From Botryosphaeria dothidea (lineage: Eukaryota > Ascomycota > Dothideomycetes > Botryosphaeriales > Botryosphaeriaceae), in NCBI GenBank assembly GCA_011503125.2, contig WWBZ02000073.1, positions 1,488,001 through 1,552,000 on the forward strand: a stretch of DNA of 64,000 nucleotides, in the 5' to 3' direction. Shown one piece after another: positions 11,461 through 23,131 of the stretch (positions are counted from its first letter, which is position 1; every line of letters starts with the position of its first letter). The translations under genes and the position numbers were made by a program. The notes below the pieces were generated by a model, which saw only the letters and a program-made list of their open reading frames with translations, ran no database searches and was not told the DNA's origin.

Positions 11461-12535
11461 TCATAGTTTGCTCTGACCTTCTTGTGGCACCTTTACCACA
11501 ACCTTGCCCCAAGAATTTCTGCCTCCCAAGGCAGTCAATGCATCAGGCACACTCTCCAAACCAACAAATTCCTTGTCAGTGAAACAAGTGCCTCTGAACT
11601 TTCCTGCCTCCATGAGATCAAAGATGCCCTGCCAGACCTTTGCAGCAACGGCCGGGTCGCGCGCCGCTTGGGCTCCCCAAAACAAGCCAACAACGCTACA
11701 GTTCTTCAGGAGAATACGGTTCGTGGCCACCTTTTCAATAGGACCACCGGCAAACCCAATCACCAGAAGGCGTCCATCCCAGGCAATACATTTCATCGAC
11801 TGAGCAATGAGACCAACCGAGTCATAGACAATATCCACGCCTCTTCCCTTCGGAGTCAGTTTCTTCACCAGGTCCGGCCAGTTCTCTTGTCGGTAGTCGA
11901 TGACGTGGTCCGCGCCGAATGATTTTGCGACTTCGAGTTTCCGGGCAGTGCCCGCCGTAGTAATAACTGTGGCCCCGAATGCCTTTGCAATCTGTACTGC
12001 AGCGAGACCAACGCCTCCAGCAGCGGCGTGAATCAGAACATAATCGCCGGCTTTGACGTTTGCACGGTTCACGAGGCCGGCGTAGCTGGTGGGTGCAGTC
12101 ACGAAGAGACCTGCCGCATCGAAGAAGCTCCAACCCTTTGGCATGGGCAGGATCTTGTCCTCATCAACAGCAATCTTGGTCGCATAGCCTCCCTGTGATC
12201 CTCCAAAAACCCTGTCGCCAACCTTGTACTTGGGGGTGCGTCCTTTGGATAGCGAGGCCGGGGCATGGACGACAACGCCGGCGAACTCAGAACCGGAAAC
12301 CCAGGGAAAGGGCGGTTGGGTCTGGTATTTGCCCTGGATTTGCAGAATATCAAAGAAGTTGCAGGCGGTTGCATGGATGGCGACAACATATTGATCTGGC
12401 TTCGCGACTGGGTCGGGCAGCTCGCTGACCTTGAGCTCGGACGGGCCCTGCAATGCCCAATCGTCGTTAGCTGGCATAGGGACGCAGTAGAGATCAACGG
12501 ACCTTGACGTATTTGGTAAGCTGGATGCCGCGCAT
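11461..12535 (-). CDS. MDR-family NAD(P)H quinone oxidoreductase
   Basis: Medium-chain dehydrogenase/reductase of the zinc-free quinone oxidoreductase type, predicted to use NADPH to reduce quinones or enones in the cytosol. Exon 1 (12535-12503) encodes MRGIQLTKYVK and exon 2 (12447-11461) encodes the rest. The intron is 55 nt, phase 0. The product is 339 aa, the usual size. Signatures are NFFDILQIQGKYQTQPPFPW and GSEFAGVV in the substrate domain, and AAAGGVGLAAVQIAKAFGA as the Rossmann nucleotide loop. The Cys and His ligands of zinc alcohol dehydrogenases are absent. I chose the short first exon because the long open frame reaching 12648 reads through the intron and gives a non-homologous N terminus. 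It is divergent from DSK2. Confidence 0.88.
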
Positions 12536-13168
12536 GATGGCGAGTGGTTTGCAGGAGTGTGAGGGCAGCAGGGTCTATGTAGCGGTTTTGTTAGGCCTGG
12601 CTGGCTCGCGCCTGGAGCTCTGCCGCGGGCTGGGGAAGCTCCCCGCAAAAGCGCGGGCAGGTGCCGAGGTTGGCGTGCCAGGCGAGCGAGGGTGCGAGGG
12701 TGCGAGGCTCAACCGCCAGGCCGCCAATGACGACAGCTGAAACATAAGCGCCTGAGGGCACTGGAACAAGTGCTGCAGTTGGGGAAGTTTAGGCCGACTG
12801 CGAGGCTCTCGGCAGGGCCTGGCGGACTGATGTGGAGGCATCAGAGGCACAGGCACCGGGCCTGGCGCAAGGGCCGTGCTCGCAGCGCTCTGCATGGAAG
12901 CCTCAATGGAAGCCTCCAGATCTCAGCCTTCCCACCGCTGACTTCACTCCTTCCCGCCTCCAACGCAAACGACACTATTGCTAGACGCCTCGACCTGCGC
13001 ATCAGTCGCCGACCTTGCACCCCCAGACTGTGACTGCTGCGAGCCCGCGCCTTCCGTATCCAGCTGTGCATTTGCGCTCCGGCCAGGGTGCTGTCATCAT
13101 TACTTGCGTCACGTCGCCCGCCGCCACCCCTCCTCCCACTCAACCTCAACACCACCCACCCCGCAGCA
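12536..13168. promoter_or_regulatory. Divergent promoter region between reductase and DSK2
   Basis: A 633-bp GC-rich interval between the starts of two divergently transcribed genes. No coding exon was seen and I can name no specific operator. It must contain both promoters and 5' leaders. Confidence 0.5.
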
Positions 13169-14653
13169 ATGGCCGACGACGCCGGTCAGAACGAGGAATA
13201 CGTGACCTTCAATGTCAAGTCCTCCAACGACGCCAAGTACACCTTGACTCTCGCGCGCAGCACCACTGTCGCCGACCTGAAAGGGAAGCTCGCAACCTCC
13301 GAATACGCCGACACGCCTGCCGAGCGCCAGCGTTTGATCTACTCTGGTCGCGTTCTCAAGGACCACGACACTCTTGACAGCACCAAGATCAAGGATGGCA
13401 ACACCATACATCTTGTGAAGAGCGCTGCCAGCAATGCGCGCCAAAACCCCGCCAACCAGGGCGCCAGTGCCGCTCCCTCAGGAGCCGGCGCTCCGAGGAA
13501 CAACGTCCCAACGAGCTTCGCTACCGGCACCGGCAATGATCCTCTCGCCGGCCTCACCGGTGCGCGCTATGCTGGTATGATGGGTCTTCCTGGCGCAGGC
13601 ACTTTTGGTCCTGACGGTGGTGTGAGTTCTGACCCCATTCCTTATCTCCGTTTGTTCAGCTGGACCACGCCAACTAACTCTGCATAGATGGGCGCCCCGC
13701 CCGACCCTGACCAGCTCCTCCGCCAGCTCGAAGATCCCAATACTCTGCAACTCATGACCGAAGCCATGAACAACCCGATCGTCATTCAACAAATCCGCAA
13801 CAGCCCCATGTTCCGCAACAACCCAATGATGCAGCAAATGTTTGATAATCCTGCCTTCCGCCGCATGCTCACCGACCCAGAGGTTATACGGCAGCAAATG
13901 CAGATGGCGCGATCCTTTGGTGGCATGGGAGGTGCAGGTGGAAATTCAGCATTCCCAGCCCCGGGAGTCACAAACACCACACCCCAAGGCCAGAGCACCA
14001 ACAACAACGACACGGGAAGCACGGCAACGGGTGATGCCACGACGGCGACACCGAACCAACCAAACAATACCGGCCCTACAAGTCCTCCGCCGAACCCGTT
14101 TGCCATGTTCGGCAACCCAGCCGCTGGTGCAGGTGCAGGCGCAGGCGGCGCAGCAGCGAATCCTTTCACCGCGCTCTTCGGTGCTCCACCCTCCGGATCG
14201 CCGACCCCCGGTCAGAACCAGGAAGGTCAAGGTCCCAACGCTAATCCCGCCACGAACCCCTTCGGTAATCTCTTCGGTGCTGGCGCTGGCGGTGCTCCTG
14301 GCGGCCAAGGTGACCCCTTCCAGGCCGCCGCTCAGAACCTGATGCAGAACCCGGAAGCTATGCGCGCTACCATGCAGATGCTTGGTCTCGCTCCTCCTGG
14401 CGGTGAGGGCAATACTCCTGGAGCGACCGGTGGAGATGCGCAGGCTGCCAATCCGTTCGCAGGTCTCTTCGGCGGCGCTGGTTTACCGTCGGCTGGTCCG
14501 CCCGACAACAGGCCGCCGGAGGAGAGGTATGCGGAACAATTAAGGCAGCTGAATGACATGGGCTTCTACGAGTTTGAGAGGAATATCCAGGCTCTCAGGA
14601 GGAGCGGTGGTAGCGTCCAAGGTGCGGTTGAATACTTGTTGAACGGCTCATGA
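13169..14653 (+). CDS. DSK2: Ubiquilin-family proteasome shuttle factor DSK2
   Basis: Shuttle protein that binds ubiquitinated proteins and carries them to the proteasome. Exons are 13169-13621 and 13688-14653, with a 66-nt phase-0 intron. The product is 472 aa. An N-terminal ubiquitin-like domain covers about residues 10-90 (RQRLIYSGRVLKDHDTL, IKDGNTIHLVK). An STI1-type region follows (QLMTEAMNNPIVIQQIR, MMQQMFDNPAFRRMLTDPEV). A low-complexity middle rich in Gly, Ala, Asn and Pro comes next. A C-terminal UBA domain ends the protein (LNDMGFYEFERNIQALRRSG, then GAVEYLLNGS). Domain order and length match fungal Dsk2 and animal ubiquilins. The start codon has a good context (CAGCAATGGC) and begins at the usual position before the ubiquitin-like fold. 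Confidence 0.95.
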
Positions 14654-16000
14654 GTGGGCGATCAGGTAAAAATTGGACGAAATGGGCGAGGATAGAATGA
14701 GGAAAGCACTTACGAACAATGGCATTCATTGCTCGACTTAGGTGGAGATATACCTTTTTTGCTTTCCCTTCACGCGATTTGATATCAAACAGCATGGCTC
14801 TGCTCAATCCCTGTTTCTCTCGTTATTACGGGTATGGCTTCATGGCCTTTTACTTCTCAGTATGTCTTGATATGAGGCATGGACAAAATGAGGGTGATGT
14901 CTTCGACGTCGCGTACATTCTCCTTCACAGTTCTAGTGAGGTTTCGGCTGATGTGCTCTCTACTGATATCACGGCAGTCTTACGCAACAATAGCAGGGTT
15001 CTTGCGTCCGTTAACCTCTATTTATCTTCTCAACAACTATCAAATCACATATGATGACCCTTTTAATAGCGCGACTAGCTGAATTGCATTTGAGTGATCT
15101 TTCGCACGTCATTTTCACTCTAGAAAGATCCGACTGCTGAGAGAGGTCGGGAGGTGCGATGGCGAATATAGTCATCGCGAGGGGTTCCTTATTACAGTTG
15201 ATAGCCAGTAGGAGAGCCCCTTGATGGCCCCCGTCGATGATGCGCCGAGATAATATCGGCAAGAGTTGGCGAGAGAAGTAAAGATCTCTTTCCAGACGAT
15301 GTTTGTGGGACAGTCCTCAAAATTACTGTGACAGAAAGCACAAACACCAACACGGCATCCCTCCACTTAAGCTCGGATCCTCCTATCGCGCGAAAAGAAA
15401 GAAGTTATAGACTCGAAATTACTGCTAAATGTACATCTTGGGAATTGAAACGTGTATGGGAACGCGAGTGGCCAAAGAAAATGATGGCGTTTGCGTCTAA
15501 ATGCCTATTTCAACTCTCAACAAGCGATCATAGTAGATGAGTGCCGCTATTCAAGACTTTGGGCAAATTTCTGATTTCCGCACGACAGGAGTAGAGCTCC
15601 TGCCTCCATAGGGATGTTTCTTTTTTTCTTGCAATTCGAAGGACATAGGTGTCTCTGCCTAGTTGATAGGCCTAGCCGGATCGGTGGCGCGCATATCTGA
15701 TAAGCCTTATCTACCCTCATCAACCTCGACACGTTGGAACCGCCTGCGCCTGCCAATGGATGCAGAAAATTTGAGACTTGAGTGACGATCAGTGGACGGC
15801 CCGTTACACAACGCCGCAACCAGGAAGGTGCATGCGGGGCGGTTGCATTTCCTTGTACGCCTCAAGTATGTGCTGCCGACTCATCGGAGCAGAGTCATTA
15901 CCCCACGTTTGACAGAGCTTACCCTTTATATTCAAAACTTCTTTCTTCGAAATACCGCTCAAGCTTTCAACTCACCAGCAACTACTTTGAGCATACGCGA
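14654..16000. other. Intergenic, no gene recognised
   Basis: About 1.3 kb with short frames only. The end (about 15,900-16,000) is the amine oxidase promoter. No repeat or RNA was identified. Confidence 0.4.
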
Positions 16001-18135
16001 ATGACTAAGATGTCTTTGCGAATCCCACCTTCATCTTTCAGCCGCACCCACTCTGACCCATCGCCAGTCCATCCATTGGATCCACTCACGGCGCAGGAGT
16101 TACAGCATGCAGCTAAGCTTTTCAAGGAGAGACACTCGCAAAAAAGCATACACTTCAAGAGAATTGCGCTCATTGAACCGCCTAAGGCTCAATTGCGCCC
16201 ATACCTTCAAGCTGAGCTACGTGGAGAGAAGCCTGCTTCGCTACCACGGCGCGTCGCTGCCTTATACTTCTTCCGCGGCGAGCATAACACTTTTGTAGCC
16301 GAGGCGAACCTATCAAATGGATCTGTCGAGAATTTCAAGAAGCTGGATCCCCGGATCCATGGCCAGGCTGACATTGACGAGGTCATCGGCATGAGAGACT
16401 TGTGCATGGAGCACTCTGCAGTGAAGAAGGAACTTGAGCGCCTTGGGCTTCCGGATACCGTACGAATCCAGTGCGACACATGGCCATACGGCAGAGATAC
16501 TGCAGATGAGAAGCGGAGACTCATTCAGGTATAGAGTGATTGCGGATATGATGTATATTTTTTTTTTGGTTCACTGACAAATTTCAGTGTTATATGTACG
16601 CCTGTAATCCAGAGAAGGACCACGCTGGCTCCAATGTATACGACTTCCCACTCGACTTCTCTCCGATTCTCGACATCCAAACGAAGGAACTTGTCAATAT
16701 GTGCTACCTTCCGCTCGGGAGTGAGGTCGAACGTAGCACTCCACCGCAGGAGGGGCATACGCCGCACAGGGCCCGCGAGTTCCATCCGGAGCTCCTGCCT
16801 ACCACTCTCCGCGCCGACCTGAAGCCACTGCACGTCAGTCAGCCTCAGGGCGCCTCGTTCACAGTGGACGGGCATCTCGTAACCTGGCAGAAGTGGCGAT
16901 TCCGACTCGGCTTCAATTGGCGGGAGGGCATGATTCTTCACAATGTGGCTTACGATGGTCGCGAGCTATTCCACCGTTTGAGCTTGGCCGAAATGTTTGT
17001 CCCCTACGGCTCGCCTCAGTCCCCGTACCATCGTAAGTCAGTCTTTGATGTTGGGGATATTGGCGCCGGTGTCTGCGCGAACGACCTCAGACTTGGTTGT
17101 GACTGCCTGGGCTTGATCAAGTATTTCTCCTTCGTCATCTGCAACTCCAACGGAGACCCCGTTGAGAAGCCTAACGCAGTATGCATGCATGAGCAAGATA
17201 ACGGCATTGGCTGGAAGCACACCAATTCGCGGACAGGAGAGGTCACGATCACACGTTCTCGTATCCTCGTCCTGCAGACTATCATCACCGTGGGCAATTA
17301 CGACTACATCTTCTCCTGGCATCTTGACCAGGCGGCTGGGCTTCACTATAACATTCAAGCCACCGGCATCTTGTCGACAGCTCCAATTGCTCCAAATACT
17401 CAAGTACCCTGGGGCACCAATGTCAACGAAGGGGTTGTGGCACATTTCCATCAACACATCTTTTGCCTCCGCATCGACCCGTCTCTCGACGGCGACCAAA
17501 ACTCCTTCGTAGAAGAAGACTCCATCCCCATGCCCATGGACGCCAACAACCCCTACGGCGTCGGCTACAAAACGACTAGACGCACCCTCACCACTTCCGC
17601 CTACTCCGATGCCGCTCCCAACCGCGTACACAAGATCATCAACCCTTCGTCTATCAACCCCACTTCTGGCCACCCTGTCGCCTACGCCATCCATAGCCCC
17701 ATCAAGCAGATGCTGCTCGCGCACCCAGAATCCTTCCACGGGCGCCGCGCCAAGTACGCTACGCGTCCGTACTGGGTGACGCGCTACCGCGACGGCGAGC
17801 TGTACCCCGCCGGTGAGTATACGTACCAGTCCCTGCCAGCGGACGACCTGCCGGATAATGAGGACGTGGCGGCGTGGGTGACGAGGAAGGAGCCCGTGGA
17901 GAACGAAGATATCGTTGTGTGGCATTCGATCAGCTTGACGCATAACCCAAGAACTGAGGATTATCCGGTCATGCCGTGCGATACAATGACGGTCAGCCTC
18001 AAGCCGAGCGGGTTCTTTGAGACAAATCCAGCGCTGGATGTGCCACAGAGCACACAGGAGAGTAATAGAAGTGTGCTGGTTGGCGATGGCGAGCACTGTC
18101 AGGGTGGTTGTACTGCGGAGAAGCCGAAGTTGTAG
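16001..18135 (+). CDS. Copper amine oxidase, possibly peroxisomal
   Basis: Oxidative deamination of primary amines to aldehydes, ammonia and hydrogen peroxide, using copper and topaquinone. Exons are 16001-16528 and 16588-18135 (59-nt intron, phase 0), giving 691 aa. The topaquinone precursor is the first Tyr of NYDY (about residue 414). Copper ligands are the first two alternate histidines of HFHQH (about 462 and 464) and the His in SLTHNPRTEDYPVMP (about 628). The catalytic-base region reads FDVGDIGAG. The protein ends in PKL, which fits a relaxed PTS1 peroxisomal signal. Fungal enzymes of this family are often peroxisomal, which isolates the peroxide. The start at 16001 has a second Met three codons later, and an in-frame Met exists upstream at 15791. 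I prefer 16001 by family length. Confidence 0.93.
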
Positions 18136-18494
18136 AGATATGAACGTACAGGGCGTGTAAGGCGAGTTACAAGGGCTGTGAATGATTGCCACTGGGCATG
18201 AAGAGTCCTATAGCTTCGGAAATACTTGTAGTATTCATTAGTGATGACACTCTAGAGGTAACTGAAAGGGAGAGAATTGATATGATATTTGCTCAAGATG
18301 AGACCTTCCCTTTCTCCTCCTGTCTAAAATTTAAAAGTGGGTATCATCGTACAAGTAAAAGAAAAATTCGCTATTCGTAACCATATAGCAGACTCACCTC
18401 CACCAAGACTCAAGGTTGTGACATGGTCTGGAACAAAGCGGGTATATCCGATCCTCAGCCAAATACCTTCACCTCTTTCGGATGAATCACATTT
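18136..18494. other. Convergent 3' flank
   Basis: Short AT-rich space between two genes that converge tail to tail. Nothing is recognised beyond their 3' ends. Confidence 0.4.
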
Positions 18495-19493
18495 TCAATT
18501 CTTCTCCTTCTTGTCCCGCATCTCGCTCCACATCCTGTCTATGACCTGAAATATGGCGGTGACGGCCTTCATAGTAGTATCGTCGATTCCGCGCTCTCCG
18601 AACCTTTGCTGGATTTTGTCCGGGTGCCAGCGTACACGCTCCATCTTAAGCTGCGCGGTCACTTCATCGCCTGCCATCGGCACAGTCCGGAAGAAATGCT
18701 CGACCTCTTCCTTCGAAACATGCTTGACCTTTCCAGATTCAACCGGCCACGGTAGCAAATCCTCCATTGTGAGGTCCTTGTCGGCGATGCCAGCTGTGAT
18801 ATCCTCCCATCTTTTAATGTACCTGCCCCACACTTCCTTCCATTTTTTCTTCGCTCTTCTCTCGTCGCCACGCTTCAGGCTTGCTTCGACACTCCTTTGA
18901 AAAGCGTCGTGATCGTCATGCATGCGCCTAGTGCTTTCACGCTGTGCTTCCTCGTGAGCTCTCCGTTTTTGTTTCTCCTTCTCTTGTCTTTCGCGCTCCT
19001 CCAAGATATGCTGATGTGATTTCTCCCACATCTTGCGGCGGACGTACTCAGCATACTCGTCTTCGGTCATGCGCTCAAGCTCGCCTGTAGGTGTTTGATA
19101 CTCGTTGGGATACGTGTGGATCGGCTGCCCATACACACCTTCCCAGTAAGCAGCGCCTTCGTCATCAGCGAGGGCGTCGAAAAGAGACTCGCGGAAGGCG
19201 GTATCAGGATCCATGTACTGGTCGGACCTGGTAGTAGCTGTGTAGGTGTCGTCGAAGGCGCTTGGATCATCGTTCACGGTGGCCGTGGAGGACTTGTGCC
19301 TTTGGCTGTGGTGGTGGCGGTGCCGATGCCCCCTGTAATCGTCATCTTCCCTCCGCCGCTTGTGCCGTCGTGAGGGCCCGTAGTCGGCTTCATCGCCGGA
19401 GCGTTTCTTGAATTTGAACTTTGTGGGGCGCGCATCTCGATATTCGTCGCTCTTACGGGACTCGACAGGCGGTATGGCGTCCGGCGACTCCAT
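18495..19493 (-). CDS. NFKBIL1 (IkB-like)-related nuclear protein
   Basis: Single-exon gene, 332 aa. The N terminus is charged and His/Arg-rich (GHRHRHHHSQRHKSS). A central coiled-coil stretch is rich in Glu, Arg and Lys (about residues 145-235). A C-terminal module reads MERVRWHPDKIQQRFGERG. The RWHPDK..QRFG motif is characteristic of the C-terminal half of NF-kappa-B inhibitor-like 1 and resembles a degenerate J-domain HPD. Fungal members lack the ankyrin repeats of the animal protein. Human NFKBIL1 has been linked to pre-mRNA splicing. Its head-to-head neighbour here is NSRP1, a splicing regulator, which supports a nuclear RNA role by inference only. Confidence 0.7.
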   Translation of the reverse strand: MESPDAIPPVESRKSDEYRDARPTKFKFKKRSGDEADYGPSRRHKRRREDDDYRGHRHRHHHSQRHKSSTATVNDDPSAFDDTYTATTRSDQYMDPDTAFRESLFDALADDEGAAYWEGVYGQPIHTYPNEYQTPTGELERMTEDEYAEYVRRKMWEKSHQHILEERERQEKEKQKRRAHEEAQRESTRRMHDDHDAFQRSVEASLKRGDERRAKKKWKEVWGRYIKRWEDITAGIADKDLTMEDLLPWPVESGKVKHVSKEEVEHFFRTVPMAGDEVTAQLKMERVRWHPDKIQQRFGERGIDDTTMKAVTAIFQVIDRMWSEMRDKKEKN

Positions 19494-19705
19494 GTTGCTG
19501 GGTCATATCATATCGAAGGCAAGTTTTGGGTTATTTTCGAGGTTGAGTCGCAGATGCACCTTTGCCCTGAACAGCGACATGAACGGTAATGACATCGGCA
19601 TGGCCTGTGCGCTTGCCGTACTTTAGCCGCATTACATAAGCCACTGGAGCTCGTCCGACCTCATGGACCCGCCTCATCTTTTTTCTTCGCAATCAGACCG
19701 CCAAC
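19494..19705. promoter_or_regulatory. Bidirectional promoter, NFKBIL1-like and NSRP1
   Basis: Only 212 bp separate the two start codons of these divergent genes, so they must share promoter sequence. No TATA box was seen. Confidence 0.6.
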
Positions 19706-20887
19706 ATGGCGAGCCTCAAGTACGGCCTCAACATCAAGAAGTCCTCACAGCCTCCTGCGAGGGGCAAGCCGAAGAAGCCCCTCTTCGGCGACGACGAGTC
19801 CGACAACGAAGACGCGAAGCCCACTGACAATGTCGAGGAGATCGGAGTATTCGACCTCGACAATCCATCTTCATCTTCCAATGGTTCGAAGCCACCCGCG
19901 AAGGGTGCCGCCGCTTCAAACCCCGCCAAGAAGCCCCAAATCACTCCGTATGGTGATCTTTCAGCCCTGAAGGAGTCGCGGAAAAAGGCCGAGGAGGCCG
20001 AGAACCTGGATTCCAGCATTTACGACTACGATGCTGCCTACGATGCGCTCCATGCTAGGGATGCTGAACGGAAAAAGAAGGAACGCGAGGAGGCAGCTCA
20101 GAGGAAACCCAAGTACATGGAAGGCTTGCTAGCCTCTGCGGAGCTTCGCAAGCGGGATCAGCTTCGTGCCAAGGAGAAGCTCGTCCAGCGGGAGCGCGAG
20201 GCCGAAGGTGATGATTTCGCAGACAAGGAGAAGTTTGTCACGGATGCATACAAGAAGCAGCAGGAGGAGATGCTGCGCCTGGAGGAAGAGGAGAAGAAAA
20301 GAGAGGAGGAAGAGCGCAAGAAGCGCGGCCCCGGTATGTCTGGCTTCTATCGCAGTATGATGAACGAAGAGGAGAAGAGGCACCGGGAAGCCATGGAGGC
20401 CACGGAAAAGGCTCAATCTGGAGGTGTCGAGCCCTCGGTTGAGGAAGAGGAGAAGAAACAGAAAACCGATGCCGAGCTTGCCAAAGAGATGCAGGAGAAG
20501 GGCGTCGACGTCGTTATCAATGACGAGGGTCAAGTGGCAGATAAGCGTCAGCTTCTCACTGCTGGCCTCAACGTTGCGCCGAAACCCAAGCAACCCGCTG
20601 CTGCACCTGTTTCTGCCTCCCGCCCAGCTCAAGCACTGCAGCAGGCTAATCAAGGCCGTGGCTCGGGCAAGTCAGCCATAAGAGAACGCCAAACGCGCAT
20701 GATCGAAGCTCAATTGGAGCAAGCAACGAAGCGCCAAGCCGACCAAGAAGCTGAAGAGAGAGCGAAATTGGAGCATGCGTCCAAGAGTCGGAAGACTGAG
20801 GGCGACATCAGTAGCGCCAAGGAGAGATACCTACAGCGCAAGAGGGAAGCGGCTGCCGCAGCTGCTGCCTGTGGCAAAAAAGATTGA
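19706..20887 (+). CDS. NSRP1: Nuclear speckle splicing regulatory protein 1 homologue (DUF2040)
   Basis: Single-exon gene, 393 aa, homologous in plan to NSRP1/CCDC55, a nuclear splicing-associated protein. The N terminus begins MASLKYGLNIKK with KKPLFGDDESDNED shortly after, typical of the family (short basic start, acidic stretch). The DUF2040 core follows: SIYDYDAAYDALHARDAERK, then KPKYMEGLLASAELRKRDQL, then a long Glu/Arg/Lys coiled coil. The conserved GPGMSGFYRSMMNEEEKRH comes after that. The C-terminal ERYLQRKR box is also family-like. The protein is nearly all alpha-helical and highly charged. It is divergent from the NFKBIL1-like gene. Confidence 0.88.
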   Translation: MASLKYGLNIKKSSQPPARGKPKKPLFGDDESDNEDAKPTDNVEEIGVFDLDNPSSSSNGSKPPAKGAAASNPAKKPQITPYGDLSALKESRKKAEEAENLDSSIYDYDAAYDALHARDAERKKKEREEAAQRKPKYMEGLLASAELRKRDQLRAKEKLVQREREAEGDDFADKEKFVTDAYKKQQEEMLRLEEEEKKREEEERKKRGPGMSGFYRSMMNEEEKRHREAMEATEKAQSGGVEPSVEEEEKKQKTDAELAKEMQEKGVDVVINDEGQVADKRQLLTAGLNVAPKPKQPAAAPVSASRPAQALQQANQGRGSGKSAIRERQTRMIEAQLEQATKRQADQEAEERAKLEHASKSRKTEGDISSAKERYLQRKREAAAAAAACGKKD

Positions 20888-23131
20888 GTTCCTGGCTGTT
20901 TCACGTCCGCTCGTATGGAATTAGCAAGGCATTTCTCTACCACGCTGAGGAATACAAGTTGCGACAGTGTGAAGAAGACTGGAGGCATCATGTACGCCGC
21001 AAGCGTTTTAGATCACGTATTTGGTAAGTGCAAGAGTTTTCTTTGTGTCGGTGAAGATAGACTACTTGGGCTACGATCAGGGATGGCGCTGCGTCTTGTT
21101 TTCCCATGTCGCAACCGTATCAAATCGAGCCCGAGATCAACGAGGCTGCCTCAGCGCGCTTCGTGGCACGATTCTGCTCATTGCTTGTTGGACATAGTCA
21201 TTTAGCGTCCTGGAGTATAAGTCTGTGCTCACATAGTTTTTTCTTTTGTTACGTTTTTGGCTGGCTCGTCTCGCATCGTTGGCAGTCATGACTTTTGAAG
21301 GTCTTTGTGTTTCGCCAAAATCGTGGTTGTGGTGACGTTAGGCTGACTTACAACCTTCCAGGCACCCAGGCTCGAAGCGAGGCTGACTTGCATGTGTCCA
21401 CCACCATCCCTGCACGGTTTCTGCAACATGTCTGCCGCCAAACACTGGAAAAGATAGCTGTGACACTTGCGCAACATGGCCCGACAGGCACAGCGAAAAG
21501 ATAAGCGAAACTTTCGGCGAGTTCCACTATCTGCAGCGAGCCGACACTTTGTCGACCTGGACGGTCCAGGATTGGGCGCGAGGAGCCATTGCGGCGCGGA
21601 GGAGGACTGTGGAGGCGACAATACTATACTGCATACTCGAATGTAGGCGTAAGCAGGCGAGAACTGCAAAGAGCAAGTTGCGGCAAGCGGCCCCGAGAGC
21701 GGGGTAGCGCTCGGATGGCGCGATCAGGCGTGCCAGGCACCCAGGCATACAGTGGACTCGGAACAATATATCGATACCGCTACTTCGCGACATTTCTCGC
21801 CGTTGAAGACAGCTATAATGGCGCGTGATATGGTTTGGGGCGTTCCTGGTGGACTTTTCTTGTGTGCGGGTCAGTAAATGGGCTTGCCAAGAGGCAGGAT
21901 GCTGGCTGTTTAGTCGTGCTGCATCCCTACGGAGTGGCCCGGAGGTGCAACGTGAGATGATCAAATTTTTGCCGGCACAGCTTCATTGGGCTCGAGGACA
22001 GGCGGGGTGCGGGGCGTGCAGGTCTTGGTATAGGTTGAATGCCGTCAGGTGCGCCGTGGCGGGCGCCACTGCAGCCCTCCAGCAGCCATAGCGTGCGCAG
22101 CAGACGCAGGCAATATTGTTACACATCTGGTGGTGTTGATGGGTTTGCACGACTCCTGCCTGCCGGCACGCGGCTACCCGACTCAGACGCCGATCGATGC
22201 GTGCCACCCTGGAAGACAACATCACCGATGCCAGCATTTCCGTCGACGGCGAGACTCCCACCGGCGCCCCATCGTCCTTCGAGCCCGCCGCGAAGCCCAT
22301 CTGACGCACCCCGGCAGTTAAGTCCAGTCGTTAAAGTTTAACGGGTTAAGGTTCAGCGGAGGCAGCCAGCGTGCGAGCGTGGGCCAGGGCACCCGCGCGT
22401 GAGGCGCGTCGCGCAGTGAGACTGGAGAAATGGCAGAAGGAGCAACTAGGCGAGGCTCGAGCCCGCAAGACGCGCAACCGCACCGGCTGGCGGCTGTGGC
22501 GCTTCCCTCCGCGCCCAAACATCGACGACAAGAACGCCAGCCGGTTGCCCTTTGCGGGCCTTCAAGCGAGCACGCAACAGGACATGACGTGGCTGCGAAG
22601 AGATTGCACTGATCGCTGGTGATCCACGTCGAGAGTGACGACGCTGGGAAGAATCGGTATTAGGTCCGATATTAAAGCCCGTCCCCCCGGATTTTGCAGA
22701 GCATGCGGGAGCGCAAGAGCAAGGATCAGAGCTGTCACACAAGACCGACGGCTGAGCACGTCGTCCGCCCTAACCCTCTCCATCCACCGCACAGCACCGT
22801 CACGCACTCCAGGCCCCAAGGCTCACCAGAAGCCACCGCCCGGCCCGCATGACCCTCCCGCGTCGGGTGCGCCGTGTCTGCCCCAGTTGACGCCATTGAC
22901 CGCATCTCTTGCGAATAGCGTGCGAGATCTCGTTAGGAAAGATCCTCCACCTGGGAGTACTCCCTGGTAGGGTCCCCCCATGGAGCAAACCAGTGCTCCC
23001 TCCGAGGGCCTAGCGCTCCCGTCCTGCCCCCAAGCCCAGCACTGGACGTCTGCACATTCCCCTGTTTGTTTTTGGAAAAGGAGCCCTGCTAACTGGCTGC
23101 CACGCGCATAAGCTCGTAATTGCTCGCAGCC
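20888..23131. other. Long intergenic region, no gene recognised
   Basis: About 2.2 kb of mostly GC-rich sequence. Several short frames are present but none shows a domain or a coherent splice structure. A small perfect inverted repeat GTTAAA-G-TTTAAC lies at 22330-22342. The final part is the glutaminase promoter. Confidence 0.4.

Noticed and set aside
12448..12648. Extended N terminus of the quinone reductase reading through from 12648
   Set aside because: The first ~65 residues do not fit the family. The 55-nt intron and the MRGIQLTKYVK exon restore the normal N terminus.
17038..18192. 384-codon open frame antisense to the copper amine oxidase
   Set aside because: It lies wholly opposite a well-supported exon, has no family motif and reflects GC-biased third codon positions.
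22330..22342. Small perfect inverted repeat GTTAAA-G-TTTAAC as a regulatory operator
   Set aside because: A single 13-bp occurrence can be chance, and it is about 800 bp from the nearest start codon.
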